Source: Oribacterium sp. oral taxon 078 str. F0262 (GTDB taxonomy: Bacteria; Bacillota; Clostridia; Lachnospirales; Lachnospiraceae). Taken from it: 64,000 bases of DNA. The stretch is taken from NCBI RefSeq assembly GCF_000160135.1, contig NZ_GG729935.1, forward strand, positions 476,829 through 540,828, given 5' to 3'. Both the position numbers and the translations under genes were made by a program. The notes under the pieces were generated by a model. That model was not told the origin of the DNA. It made no database searches and saw nothing but the letters and a program-made list of their open reading frames with translations. Below, one piece after another: positions 15,885 to 24,633 of this stretch (positions are counted from its first letter, which is position 1; each line of letters starts with the position of its first letter).

Positions 15885-17306
15885 TCCCCTCTCCTTCTCC
15901 CTCTCCTTCCCCTCTGTCCGCTCTTTTCCTTCCCTTTTCCCGGAAGCAAAGCCGCGGCAGACTGCAGTCATTTCGCTCTACATTTCCCTGAAAGAACTCT
16001 ACACTGAAGGGAGCCCTCCTTTCTCCCCCTCGAAGCGTGCCGAGGAGAAAGAGGATGAAGTCCTCCGGGGAACGGATCGAAGCCTCTTCGCTGTAAAGCT
16101 CTCCCCTCTCCCCCATAATCGAGAGGATGTAGCGATCGATCTTCGCATCGCTGTACTGTCGGCGAAGCTCCGTGAGAAAGCCATCCACCGCGGCGGGGCT
16201 CTCCACTCTCCTTTCGAGAGGCTTCGCCTTTTCCCCCTCCCTTCTCTCCCCTTTGATCCGGCGGTAGAGAGACTGGCTGTCCAGGAAGCTGTGCCGACTG
16301 AGGAGGAACTTCCCCCTCATCTCATTGAGAATATCCTCTCTCCCGGCGTTTTTCAGAAGATCCACCAGATTTCCTCTCGCGCTCCGGTCCGCATTTACGA
16401 TATAGCGAATCCTGTCAATGGAGGCATTCACATACTCGTTGTGCTTCGCATCTACTCCGGCAATCAGTTCCTCGATGTTCTCGTAGGTATTGATGACGGC
16501 ATTCAGCATGGCATAGCTCTCTTCTCTGCCCTGCTCCTCCGAGGAGAAGAGCCTTCTCCGGATCCCCTGTCCGACGATGCGGTCCATGACCTCCCGATCC
16601 ATGCTCCAGGCATTCAGAATGCGGAGGATCTCCCCCTTAAAGCGCGGCACGGAATCGATCGTCTTGAGGGGATAGTAGATCTGATCAAAGAGCTTCTCCT
16701 TGTATTGATCCAAATGCTCTCTCAGAAGGATATTGATGTCCTGCTGCCCGGCGAGACGCTGATAATAGCGCTTGATGCCATTAAAAAGGCTCTTCAGCTC
16801 ATCCACGAGCTTTTCCGTGTTCTGATGGGCGCTCAGAAGAGCCTGAAGCTGAAAGTCCGGATTCTCCCTTGCATTTTTGAGCGCCGCATAGCTCGCATAT
16901 ACGTAGCTGTTGTACTCCCGGATCCTCTCATGGGAAAATCATAGAGGAGATCCATGAAGGCCACCGCATAGTCCGGTACCGTCACGATCTCCTCAAAAGA
17001 GCCAGGCTCATACTCGATCTCAATCCAGCCGCAGTCCCGGAGCTTACGGAGCAGGAGGTGAACCTTGCCGGAGAGATCCTGGCTCTCCCCCTCCTCTCCG
17101 ATCTCCATGGCCTCCTCGGAGAAATCCGCCGAGAGAAAGCTGTCCTCCAAAGAGTCCAGCATCATGGAGAAAAGCTCCGGACGGCGGATCAGAAGCTCCG
17201 TCTTAAAGGCGGTCCGGAGCACCATGAGCGCATCCACATAAAGCTCCTTTTTCTGCGCGCTGAGGATGCTGAAAAAGCGCTCCGGAATGATTTCAAAAAT
17301 CCTCAT
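15865..17306 (-). pseudogene. jetA: Wadjet JetA: kleisin-like subunit, frameshifted
   Basis: The N-terminal frame (MRIFEIIPERFFSILSAQKK, LRKLRDCGWIEIEYEPGSFE, YAVAFMDLLYDF) runs to 16933 and then leaves frame. The family continuation, HERIREYNSYVYASYAALKN then FNGIKRYYQRLAGQQDINIL, is in another frame from 16932 to the stop at 15865. One base seems missing from the TTTTCCC run at 16932-16938. Joined, the product would be about 480 residues and match JetA of the DUF5716 kind (type II-like Wadjet), the kleisin that bridges the JetC SMC heads. As read, the protein stops about 157 residues in. A sequencing error in the homopolymer is the main alternative. Confidence 0.82.
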
Positions 17307-17356
17307 AGAGGGAAGCTTCCTCCCCGGCGAAGCCCTGCATGCGGTTTTTCGGCATT

Positions 17357-19081
17357 CTATGCCGCCGCAGTAGTCTCTGCCTCACTGCTGCCTGCCGCTT
17401 CACTCTCTCCTCCCTCTCCGGACTCGGCTGCGGAAGTCGACTCCTGAGCGCTCTCACCGGAGCCTCCCTCGTTGATATGCTCCTCCACGGTATAGGAATC
17501 CACGCCCCGCGTGACCGCCTCCGTCTTTAATTCCTCCAGCGTCTGGAAGCCGTTGAAGTCGAGAATCCTCGAGATGCCCAGGAATTTGACGCCGGTATCA
17601 AACTGCACATAGTTTGTGGGGGTGCTGAAATAGCTGTCTATGCTGTAGCTTCCGTCCGGCTTCAAGAGGATCTGTGAAAAGCTCCCGTAATAGTAGTAGT
17701 TAAAATTCTGGTCGAAGCCGGCCTCCGGGAACTTCACATTTGCCGTCACCTTATAGACAAGCACCATGCGGTTTCCGCTTCTTCCCTCCTTTTTCGCATT
17801 GAGGAAATAGTTCCCGATATATTCCGCCCCGCTGTAGCTGACACCGGAATTGGACTGCCATGCGAGCTCCGCCTGGAGCTTATCCACCGTGTCCTTCTTC
17901 ATCTTTTCGAGAAGCTCCTCAGGAACCTCACTGTCCTTTTCCGCGTAGGCCGCGAGATTCTCAATCTTATATTCCTTTTTGAGGGGGGAGGGGGCTATCC
18001 CATGCTTCTGAATGAAATAAGAGACTCTCTCCTCATCGATGCTGGCCGTGACGCTGTCCCCATTCTTCAGATCATCCCTCTTGTCCAGCTCGATCGTGAG
18101 CTCCCGGATAAAATTGCTGTCGTCCCGAATCTCAAGGCTCGCCCTTCCGTTCGGAGAGGTCCCATCCAGCCTCAGCTCAATCTGCGCAAACGGATCAAAG
18201 GTCCTGATCTCCTCCAGTCCCTCCACCGTAAAGCTCTGATCCTCATGCTTCAGCTTGACCCCGAAGGTTTTCTGGATATCGCGGTCATCGTCCTTGTCCA
18301 AAGACCAGTGGAGCTGCACGGCGTCTCCGTTTTTCAGATCCGCCCTCTCTTTCGTATCGAGATCAGCGCTCACTTCGAGAAAGCGCTCGTAGAGGAAATC
18401 CGCCGGATCGTCACCTCGGGCAGCTCTCTTATAGGATCTCGCAAGCCTTCCCCGGCCAAAGCGGATCTTTTTCCTCCAGTCAGAGAGGAAGCGCTCCCGA
18501 TCAAATTGGAGTTCCGCCTTTCCATATCCGTTATAGCCCTCATAACTCACGCTGGTATAGGTACTCAGATCGATGGTCTTCGTTTTACCCGTGAGCATAA
18601 GGGCGATCCCGACGACAAGGACGAGAAGAAGCACCGCTCCGATTCCGATTCCGAGGAAAAGAGCGGTTCTTTTTTTCTTCCCGGGTTCTCCGCTCTCTCC
18701 GCTCTTTACCGTCTGGTAACTCGTTCCCCCTTCTTCCTGAGCGGCCTTCGCTGCATTCTCCTTCTGCTGCCTCTCCGGCTTTTCCGAATTCTCCTTCTGC
18801 TGCACCTCCGGCTTTTCCGCGTCCTTCCCTTCCCCTGCTTTCTGCCCCTCTGCCTCAGTATTCTCCGGCTCCTGCTTTTCCTCCGCCGCGCTGTCCTTCT
18901 CCACGCTCTCTCCGGAGCCCTGCCCCTCCTTCTTTTCCATCTCTTCCGGAGCCTGAGCCTCGCTGCGAAGAGCCGCATCTTCTTCCTTCCCCTCAGAGGG
19001 TTCCGGCGGCAGAGCTGCACCGCAATTTTGACAAAATCTCGCGTTTTCCTGTATCTCTTCCCCGCAATTCTTACATTTCAT
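17357..19081 (-). CDS. TcaA-like zinc-ribbon membrane protein
   Basis: A 574-residue protein. Residues 1-21 are a zinc ribbon (CKNCGEEIQENARFCQNC). A long E/K/Q/P-rich linker with a repeated PE(V/R)QQKEN unit follows to about 136, then one transmembrane helix (about 139-164, LFLGIGIGAVLLLVLVVGIA) and a large extracellular part resembling the TcaA/YvbJ family with two LKNGD-type repeats (DLKNGDAVQLHW, DLKNGDSVTASI). The tail is Ser/Glu/Gly/Ala-rich. Relatives are linked to cell-envelope stress and glycopeptide sensitivity; function here is inferred. Start ATG 19081 has GGAG upstream. It ends 50 bases before jetA on the same strand and may share its transcript. Confidence 0.75.
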   Translation of the reverse strand: MKCKNCGEEIQENARFCQNCGAALPPEPSEGKEEDAALRSEAQAPEEMEKKEGQGSGESVEKDSAAEEKQEPENTEAEGQKAGEGKDAEKPEVQQKENSEKPERQQKENAAKAAQEEGGTSYQTVKSGESGEPGKKKRTALFLGIGIGAVLLLVLVVGIALMLTGKTKTIDLSTYTSVSYEGYNGYGKAELQFDRERFLSDWRKKIRFGRGRLARSYKRAARGDDPADFLYERFLEVSADLDTKERADLKNGDAVQLHWSLDKDDDRDIQKTFGVKLKHEDQSFTVEGLEEIRTFDPFAQIELRLDGTSPNGRASLEIRDDSNFIRELTIELDKRDDLKNGDSVTASIDEERVSYFIQKHGIAPSPLKKEYKIENLAAYAEKDSEVPEELLEKMKKDTVDKLQAELAWQSNSGVSYSGAEYIGNYFLNAKKEGRSGNRMVLVYKVTANVKFPEAGFDQNFNYYYYGSFSQILLKPDGSYSIDSYFSTPTNYVQFDTGVKFLGISRILDFNGFQTLEELKTEAVTRGVDSYTVEEHINEGGSGESAQESTSAAESGEGGESEAAGSSEAETTAAA

Positions 19082-19596
19082 ACGTACTCTTCTCCTTCCG
19101 CAGATGCCATTCTCCCATCGCTGTCTCACCGGATAAGCGTCTGTCCCTCCCGATCAGGGATCCTTCCGGACAAAATCAGCATAATTCAGGCGCCCGGCAC
19201 TGTCAAGTAAATCTCCGCAGCGAAGTCAGAGGCAGGAGGCAAAAAGCCATGCCTCACTCCTTCACAGTCGAAAATTCGGAAGAACCATTCCTCCGGCGCA
19301 GTTTTCGGCTCCCTTCTTTTTCTTTCGATTCCGGAAGGTTTTTTGGAAGGGATTGCCAAATGGCCTCAAATTTTTCTGTCGTTAACGCGGATAGGCAAAG
19401 ATGCCTTTTTTCTCTATACTTTTATCGAGAGGTCCGCTTCTTCTGCCGGCCCCCTGATTCGGCCATACCGCTTCTATTGGTCTTTCATTGGCCTTCTATG
19501 GTTTTTTTCTCTTCCCCGCCGGGGATTTCTCCCTTTCCGCTTTCTGAGCACGGATTTTCGTAAAATTCATTTCTTTTTCCCCTTCGGAGGTCTTCC
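19082..19596. other. Intergenic region between divergent TcaA-like gene and Tad operon
   Basis: The minus-strand promoter at 19178-19206 serves the TcaA-like gene. A TATACT at about 19416-19421 on the plus strand could be a -10 for the Tad operon but no good -35 is present. The rest (about 19210-19590) is pyrimidine-rich; I see no gene or clear structured RNA in it. Confidence 0.4.
19178..19206 (-). promoter_or_regulatory. Sigma-A-type promoter of the TcaA-like gene
   Basis: Minus strand TTGACA (19201-19206) and TATGCT (19178-19183) are separated by 17 bases, about 100 bases upstream of the TcaA-like start. It may also drive the jet genes, since only 50 bases separate the two units. Confidence 0.6.
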
Positions 19597-20730
19597 ATGG
19601 ACAGAATTCTTGCGCTCTATGGGAAGGACCGCCTCTATATGGAGCGTCTTTTCCTCTATTTCTCCCACTGCGATTCCCCCTTTCGTCTCCAGCAGTTTCA
19701 AAGTGTCGAGGCCATCGAGGATTTCTCTGAGAAGAGAGAAATCCATGTCCTTCTCTCGACAGAGAGGCTTCTTCTGTCCGGGGTGAAGCATCCGGTCTAT
19801 CTCTCGGAAACGCCTCCGGAGAAGGACTCCTCCGGGCCGCACGAGATCTATCGCTACCGCTCCGGCTCTGAAATACTCCGGGAGCTCTGCCGGCTCTACG
19901 GAGAGGAGCGTCGAGCCCCCATAGAAAAAGACGGGAGAGCGAAGCTCTATACGGTCTTTAGTCCGATCGGACGCTCCGGGAAGACCAGTCTTTCGCTGAG
20001 CCTCGCAAAGACGCTCTCCGCTTCCATGCATACGCTTCTTCTGAGCTTTGAGGAAACAGCGGGTCCCGCTTCCTTCTATCGCGGAAAAGAGGGGAGCCTC
20101 ACAGAGGCGCTCTATTACTTTAAAGAGGGAAAGCTGAACGCGCTCAGGCTTAACTCTCTCTGCTATCCTCTGGAACACGCGGGCTTCTCTGTCCTCCCTC
20201 CGGTCCGAAATCCGGAGGATCTTTCGGCCCTTTCCGCTTCGGAGCTCGCCGATTTTACGGAGCTTCTGCTTTCCTCCTCCGGCTTTGATGCGGTCGTTCT
20301 CGACACGGACCCTCTGGTCTCCCGCATTGCCCCCATCTTTCCTCTCTCCGAACGGGTCCTGATCCCGGTCCGGGAGGATGCGTGCAGCAGAAGAAAGCTC
20401 TCGCAGTTCATTCATTATCTGGAATACTCCTCCCTCCTGGGCCGCCCGGAGCGCTTTGTGAAGCTCCTTCTCCCTCTCACGGAGGGAGAAGACCCGGCGT
20501 CCATCGCTGCTCTCCCGGAGAGCCTGCTCTCGGATTTTACCCTCTCCCTCGCAAAGCGCTGCCTGCTCTCCCCTGAGGAGGAGCTCCTGTTTCAGGAGGC
20601 GGAGGAAGAGGAGACAGAGGAATATGAAGCTTCGGAGAGAGAGGATGAGGAGATTTCCCTCCCTCTTTCAGAGAAGCTTTCCGAGAGCCCGGAGGAGGTC
20701 TCGGAGATCGACCTCTGCCGGGGACTTTAA
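19597..20730 (+). CDS. tadZ: TadZ/CpaE-like ATPase of the Tad pilus locus
   Basis: A 377-residue protein with a receiver-like N-terminal half and a MinD/ParA-type ATPase domain from about residue 115: TVFSPIGRSGKTSLSLSLAK is a deviant Walker A, and GFDAVVLDTDPLVSRIAPIF the Walker B region. TadZ/CpaE proteins recruit and position Tad secretion machinery at the cell membrane. The C-terminus is a long acidic stretch (FQEAEEEETEEYEASERE). First gene of the Tad operon; CGGAGG precedes the ATG. Confidence 0.78.
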   Translation: MDRILALYGKDRLYMERLFLYFSHCDSPFRLQQFQSVEAIEDFSEKREIHVLLSTERLLLSGVKHPVYLSETPPEKDSSGPHEIYRYRSGSEILRELCRLYGEERRAPIEKDGRAKLYTVFSPIGRSGKTSLSLSLAKTLSASMHTLLLSFEETAGPASFYRGKEGSLTEALYYFKEGKLNALRLNSLCYPLEHAGFSVLPPVRNPEDLSALSASELADFTELLLSSSGFDAVVLDTDPLVSRIAPIFPLSERVLIPVREDACSRRKLSQFIHYLEYSSLLGRPERFVKLLLPLTEGEDPASIAALPESLLSDFTLSLAKRCLLSPEEELLFQEAEEEETEEYEASEREDEEISLPLSEKLSESPEEVSEIDLCRGL

Positions 20731-20882
20731 AAGGATTTTCGCGCTTCCCCCGCTCTTCACAGGGGAAAAGCAGATGGAAGGAGAAAGAGATCCTTCGGAT
20801 AAGAAGCGGACACGGGCAGAAGCGCGGAAGATAGCGGAGAAAGCAACGGAAAATTAACGGAGAGATCCGAAAGGAGTCCCTT

Positions 20883-22061
20883 ATGGAGTCACTGGAAGCG
20901 CTACGCCTGGAGCTTAAGTCTGAGCTTCTCTCTCTTCTCTCCAAAAGCTCCTTTACGGACAGAGAGCTTTTGGATCAGATTGACGGCGCCCTCCTTCCTC
21001 TGGAGGAGCTTAAGCTAAGGGATAAGCTTTGGCTTCGGAACAGGCTTTTTAACAGTCTCCGAAAGCTGGATATCCTCTCGGAGCCCCTGGAGGATCCCTC
21101 CGTCACAGAGATCATGATCAACGGCTATCGAGAGATTTTCATCGAGCGAAACGGAGAATACGAGCGCTGGGATCAGTGCTTCGAGAGCCCGGAGCAGCTG
21201 GAGGAGCTCATCCAGCAGATCGTATCCCGCATTGACAGAAGCGTGAACACACTTCATCCCATCGCGGATGCCAGACTTCCGGACGGCTCCAGGGTGCACA
21301 TCGTGCTTCCTCCGATCTCTCTTCGGGGGGCGATCGTCAATATCCGAAAATTCCCGGAGCCGATCACGATGGAGAAGCTGATCCGCTTTCGCTCCATCAC
21401 GGAGGAGGCCGCGGATTTTTTAAAGCAACTCGTCATCAGCGCCTACAGCATCTTTATCTCCGGAGGCACCAGCAGCGGAAAAACCACCTTCCTGAACGCA
21501 CTCTCCCAGTTCATCCCGGAGAGGGAGAGAGTGATCACGATCGAGGACTCCGCGGAGCTTCAGCTCAAGCATATTCCCAATCTCGTGAGTCTGGAGACCC
21601 GAAATAAAAATTCCGAGGGCGAGGGGGAGGTCACGATCGCAGAGCTCATCCGCTCAAGTCTTCGCATGAGTCCCAACCGGATCATCGTCGGGGAGGTGCG
21701 CGGCGCGGAATGTCTCGATATGCTGAATGCGATGAATACCGGGCACGATGGCAGTCTCTCCACGGGGCATGGAAACTCCGGCCGCGATATGCTGAGGCGC
21801 ATGGAGACCATGGTGCTGCAGGGAGCGGAGCTTCCGCTTCCCGCGATCCGAAACATGATCGCCTCCGCAATACAGATCCTTGTGCATCTCGGACGGGGCG
21901 GAGATCAAAAGCGGCGCGTCCTCGAGATCTCGGAAATACTGGGGGTTGAGAATGGAGAAATCAAGACGAAAAAGCTTTTCGAATATGACGGAAAGACTCT
22001 CCGAAGGATTGCGGAGCTTACGGATCAGAAAAGACTCCGGGAACGACTACCGGCGCTATGA
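20883..22061 (+). CDS. tadA: TadA/CpaF secretion ATPase
   Basis: A 392-residue type II/IV secretion hexameric ATPase. Landmarks in order: PSVTEIMINGYREIFIERNG, FISGGTSSGKTTFLNALSQF (Walker A), RVITIEDSAELQLKHIPNLV (Asp box), MSPNRIIVGEVRGAECLDML (Walker B) and MNTGHDGSLSTGHGNSGRDM (His box). It powers Flp pilus assembly in the cytoplasm. AAAGGAG precedes the ATG at 20883. The 3' end overlaps the next gene. Confidence 0.93.
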   Translation: MESLEALRLELKSELLSLLSKSSFTDRELLDQIDGALLPLEELKLRDKLWLRNRLFNSLRKLDILSEPLEDPSVTEIMINGYREIFIERNGEYERWDQCFESPEQLEELIQQIVSRIDRSVNTLHPIADARLPDGSRVHIVLPPISLRGAIVNIRKFPEPITMEKLIRFRSITEEAADFLKQLVISAYSIFISGGTSSGKTTFLNALSQFIPERERVITIEDSAELQLKHIPNLVSLETRNKNSEGEGEVTIAELIRSSLRMSPNRIIVGEVRGAECLDMLNAMNTGHDGSLSTGHGNSGRDMLRRMETMVLQGAELPLPAIRNMIASAIQILVHLGRGGDQKRRVLEISEILGVENGEIKTKKLFEYDGKTLRRIAELTDQKRLRERLPAL

Positions 22062-22779
22062 GCTCAGTCTTTCGGACTATCTCAGGCAGCTCTTCCGCGC
22101 TCTTCTCTTCTCCGGACTCCTGGCCTATTGCTTTTATCAAAGTCTCCTCTTCTTCTTTCTCAGTATCCCCCCGGCACTTCTCTACCCCTTCTATCTCAGA
22201 GCTTCTCTCAGAAAGCAAAGGCAGCGGAAGCTCCTCCTGGAATTTCGGGAGGCTCTCTCTGTGCTGAGTTCCTTCCTTGGCGCCGGCTATTCCCTGGAAA
22301 ATGCCTTCCGCCTCTCCGGACGGGAGCTCAGCTCTCTTCTCGGAGAAAATGCGATGATTTCCCGGGAATTTCAAAAAATTTCGGAGGGACTTGAGCAAAA
22401 GCTCCCGATCGAGGATCTGCTTTTCGATTTCTCCACCCGTTCCGGCCTGGATGAAATCCGAAATTTTTCCGAGCTTTTCTCCGTGGCCAGAAAGTCCGGA
22501 GGAGAACTCGAGACGATCATCCGCCGTTCCAGTGAGCTCATCCACGATAAAATCGGAATCTCGGAGGAAATCCTGACGCTGAGTGCCGCAAGAAGATATG
22601 AGCAGAGGATCATGAATCTGATCCCCTTCCTGCTCCTCCTCTATATGAAGCTGAGCAGTCCCGATTTCCTCCGCATCCTCTATGAGACGGCGGCGGGAAG
22701 AATCCTGATGAGTTTCTGCCTTTTTCTCTATCTCCTCGCCGTCCGTCTCTCCGAACGCATCCTGGATATCGAGGTCTGA
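21952..22779 (+). CDS. tadB: TadB-type inner-membrane platform protein
   Basis: A 275-residue membrane protein with a pair of N-terminal helices (ALLFSGLLAYCFYQSLLFFF region), a T2SS-F/GspF-type cytoplasmic domain (EALSVLSSFLGAGYSLENAF, NFSELFSVARKSGGELETII) and two C-terminal helices. TadB and TadC form the membrane platform on which TadA acts. Start chosen at ATG 21952 because GGGGG lies 8-9 bases upstream; this overlaps tadA by 110 bases, which is unusually long, so a later start is possible. Confidence 0.85.
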   Translation: MEKSRRKSFSNMTERLSEGLRSLRIRKDSGNDYRRYELSLSDYLRQLFRALLFSGLLAYCFYQSLLFFFLSIPPALLYPFYLRASLRKQRQRKLLLEFREALSVLSSFLGAGYSLENAFRLSGRELSSLLGENAMISREFQKISEGLEQKLPIEDLLFDFSTRSGLDEIRNFSELFSVARKSGGELETIIRRSSELIHDKIGISEEILTLSAARRYEQRIMNLIPFLLLLYMKLSSPDFLRILYETAAGRILMSFCLFLYLLAVRLSERILDIEV

Positions 22780-22860
22780 AGCTCCATGATCCGCAGCTTG
22801 CCCTCCGCTCTCCGCCTGGATGGAGGCGGGGAGGCCGACAGCTTTTGAGCGAGGCCAACT

Positions 22861-24312
22861 ATGAATCTCCTTTCAAAAATCCCCCTTTCTTCGCTTCCGC
22901 GCCGTCTCCTTGCGCATACGCCCCGGAGAGTACTGAAACTCCAGGCCGCGGTACTCCTTCTCTCCCTCTTTCTCTCTCTCCTTCTCTTTCTGTCCGATGG
23001 GCTTCAGTCCTCCATCCTGCCCGGCGGCTTCCTTTCGAGGGGGAAGCACGGCTCGGGAGGGGAAGACTTCTCTCTGGAGGTGCTTGGCCTTTCCGGGAAG
23101 GGCCCCATCCCCGTCAAGGTCCATGTCTCTGCCTCCCGCTATACAAAGGAAGAGGCGGAACAGGTTTTCGCGGGAATCCTCTCTGAGATAGAGGGACAGC
23201 TCACAAAGACGACGGAAAGCCTCGATGCGGTAAAGACGGATCTCTTCCTTCCCCGGAACTTTCCAAAGCTCGGTGTAAAGGCAAACTGGAATTTTGTCCC
23301 TGTCTTAAATAGCCTGGGGGAAGAAAACGGGTATGAGGAAGGAGAAGGGGAGCGTGAGAGCCCCGGCAGAAGGAGTGCCGAAAAGCGGCTGGCGGAGCTT
23401 GAATATATCCGAAAGTACCGGGATCTCATAAGCTCCGACGGCCGGGTCCACAATGAGATCCTCTCGGAAGGAGAGGAGGTGCACGGCTATCTGGAGCTTC
23501 GGATGAGTACGGAAATCGCCGGAGAATCGGGGCAAAATTCCGCTGCTCCTCTTCGCTGGCACTCCGAGCCCGCAAGATTCTATGTCTGCATCCTTCCTCG
23601 GGAGAGAAGCGAGCTGGAAAAGCTGGAAAAGGCTCTGAGCGATCGGCTCTTAGAGGAGGATCGCTCCAGCCTCACAAAAGGCCGCTTCCGCCTCCCGGAC
23701 TCCATCGAGGGACACAAGCTTCATTTTCGGGAGAAAAGGGATCAAAGCTATCTGCTCCTCCCCCTCCTCGGCCTTTTTTCCGCTGTGCTTCTCTATCTCA
23801 GGGAAAGCCTCCGCCTTAGAGAAAGGGCAAAAAAACGGGAACTCTCCCTCCTTCTCGACTACTCTGACCTGGTCTCCAAGCTTCTCCTCTATCTCGGGGC
23901 GGGACTTTCACTGCGAAACGCCTTTGAAAAAATCAGTGAGCACTACGAGGCGCTCCCCCGGGAAGGACCCGGAGAAGAGAGAGCTCTTAGCGGAGAGCTC
24001 CGCACCATGCTTTTACAGCTTAAGAGCAATGTATCCGAGTCCGAAGCCTATCGGAGCTTCGCCCGGAGAATCTCTCTGAAGCCCTATGCGAGGCTGATCG
24101 CTCTCATCGAGCAGAAGAGGCGAAACGGAAGCCGGAATCTCCGGGAGGCTCTGAAGCTGGAGATGGAGGACGCCTTTGAGTGCCGAAAAAATACCGCAAA
24201 AAGGCTCGGCGAGGAGGCCTCCACCAAGCTTCTCCTCCCCCTCCTGCTTCAGCTTGGAATCATTCTCCTTTTAATTCTCTTTCCGGCGATGAGCGCGCTC
24301 TCCGGGCTCTGA
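22861..24312 (+). CDS. tadC: TadC-like platform protein with large extracytoplasmic insert
   Basis: A 483-residue protein. One N-terminal helix (about 27-45, LQAAVLLLSLFLSLLLFLSD) is followed by about 240 mostly soluble residues. A second helix (LLLPLLGLFSAVLLYL, about 298-313), a GspF-like domain (LLLYLGAGLSLRNAFEKISE, ARLIALIEQKRRNGSRNLRE) and a last helix (LLLPLLLQLGIILLLILFPA) complete it. The C-terminal half matches TadC. The soluble insert is not part of the usual compact TadC and probably faces outside; I do not recognise it. Only a weak GAGG ribosome site is visible. Confidence 0.75.
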   Translation: MNLLSKIPLSSLPRRLLAHTPRRVLKLQAAVLLLSLFLSLLLFLSDGLQSSILPGGFLSRGKHGSGGEDFSLEVLGLSGKGPIPVKVHVSASRYTKEEAEQVFAGILSEIEGQLTKTTESLDAVKTDLFLPRNFPKLGVKANWNFVPVLNSLGEENGYEEGEGERESPGRRSAEKRLAELEYIRKYRDLISSDGRVHNEILSEGEEVHGYLELRMSTEIAGESGQNSAAPLRWHSEPARFYVCILPRERSELEKLEKALSDRLLEEDRSSLTKGRFRLPDSIEGHKLHFREKRDQSYLLLPLLGLFSAVLLYLRESLRLRERAKKRELSLLLDYSDLVSKLLLYLGAGLSLRNAFEKISEHYEALPREGPGEERALSGELRTMLLQLKSNVSESEAYRSFARRISLKPYARLIALIEQKRRNGSRNLREALKLEMEDAFECRKNTAKRLGEEASTKLLLPLLLQLGIILLLILFPAMSALSGL

Positions 24313-24390
24313 TCTCCCCGAGGGAAAAGAGCTGAAATCATCCCCTTGATATCCTGGCACTCTGACTGGCACTCTGAAAGGAGGAAACTT

Positions 24391-24621
24391 ATGAAGCTCT
24401 ATAAAGAATATCTCCTGAAAAACGGAATTCTGCTTCTCCGCGCTCTCTCCCATAGACTGGGGGCATTCCGGGACAAAGAATCGGGCTTTGGGACGATTGA
24501 GCTTGTGCTGATCCTGGTCGTTCTGATCGCCCTCGTCATCATTTTCAGAGACCGGGTCCGCTCCCTCCTCATCACGATCATGGATCAGATCCAGGGCTCC
24601 GCCGGCTCCGTCTGGGAGTAG
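24391..24621 (+). CDS. flp: Flp-type pilin
   Basis: A 76-residue class III prepilin, the structural subunit of the Tad pilus. GFGTIELVLILVVLIALVII shows the cleavage-site Gly, the Glu five residues into the mature protein and the hydrophobic helix. The long 32-residue leader-like N-terminus (MKLYKEYLLKNGILLLRALS) is basic. AAAGGAGGAAACTT before the ATG is the strongest ribosome site in the locus, which fits an abundant pilin. The prepilin peptidase encoded downstream should process it. Ends with TAG. Confidence 0.9.
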   Translation: MKLYKEYLLKNGILLLRALSHRLGAFRDKESGFGTIELVLILVVLIALVIIFRDRVRSLLITIMDQIQGSAGSVWE

Positions 24622-24633
24622 AAGGGAGTATCC

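Noticed and set aside
16920-16950. Programmed frameshift in jetA
   Set aside because: TTTTCCC is not a typical A-AAA-AAG-type slippery site, there is no obvious downstream structure, and jetC is also broken, so mutation or read error is simpler.
18002-19210. 402-codon plus-strand frame opposite the TcaA-like gene
   Set aside because: Mirror of the charged linker and C-terminal domain of the minus-strand gene; Leu/Arg/Ser low complexity.
20774-20857. 27-codon frame between tadZ and tadA
   Set aside because: Charged low-complexity sequence, overlaps the tadA leader and has no family match; probably not a gene.
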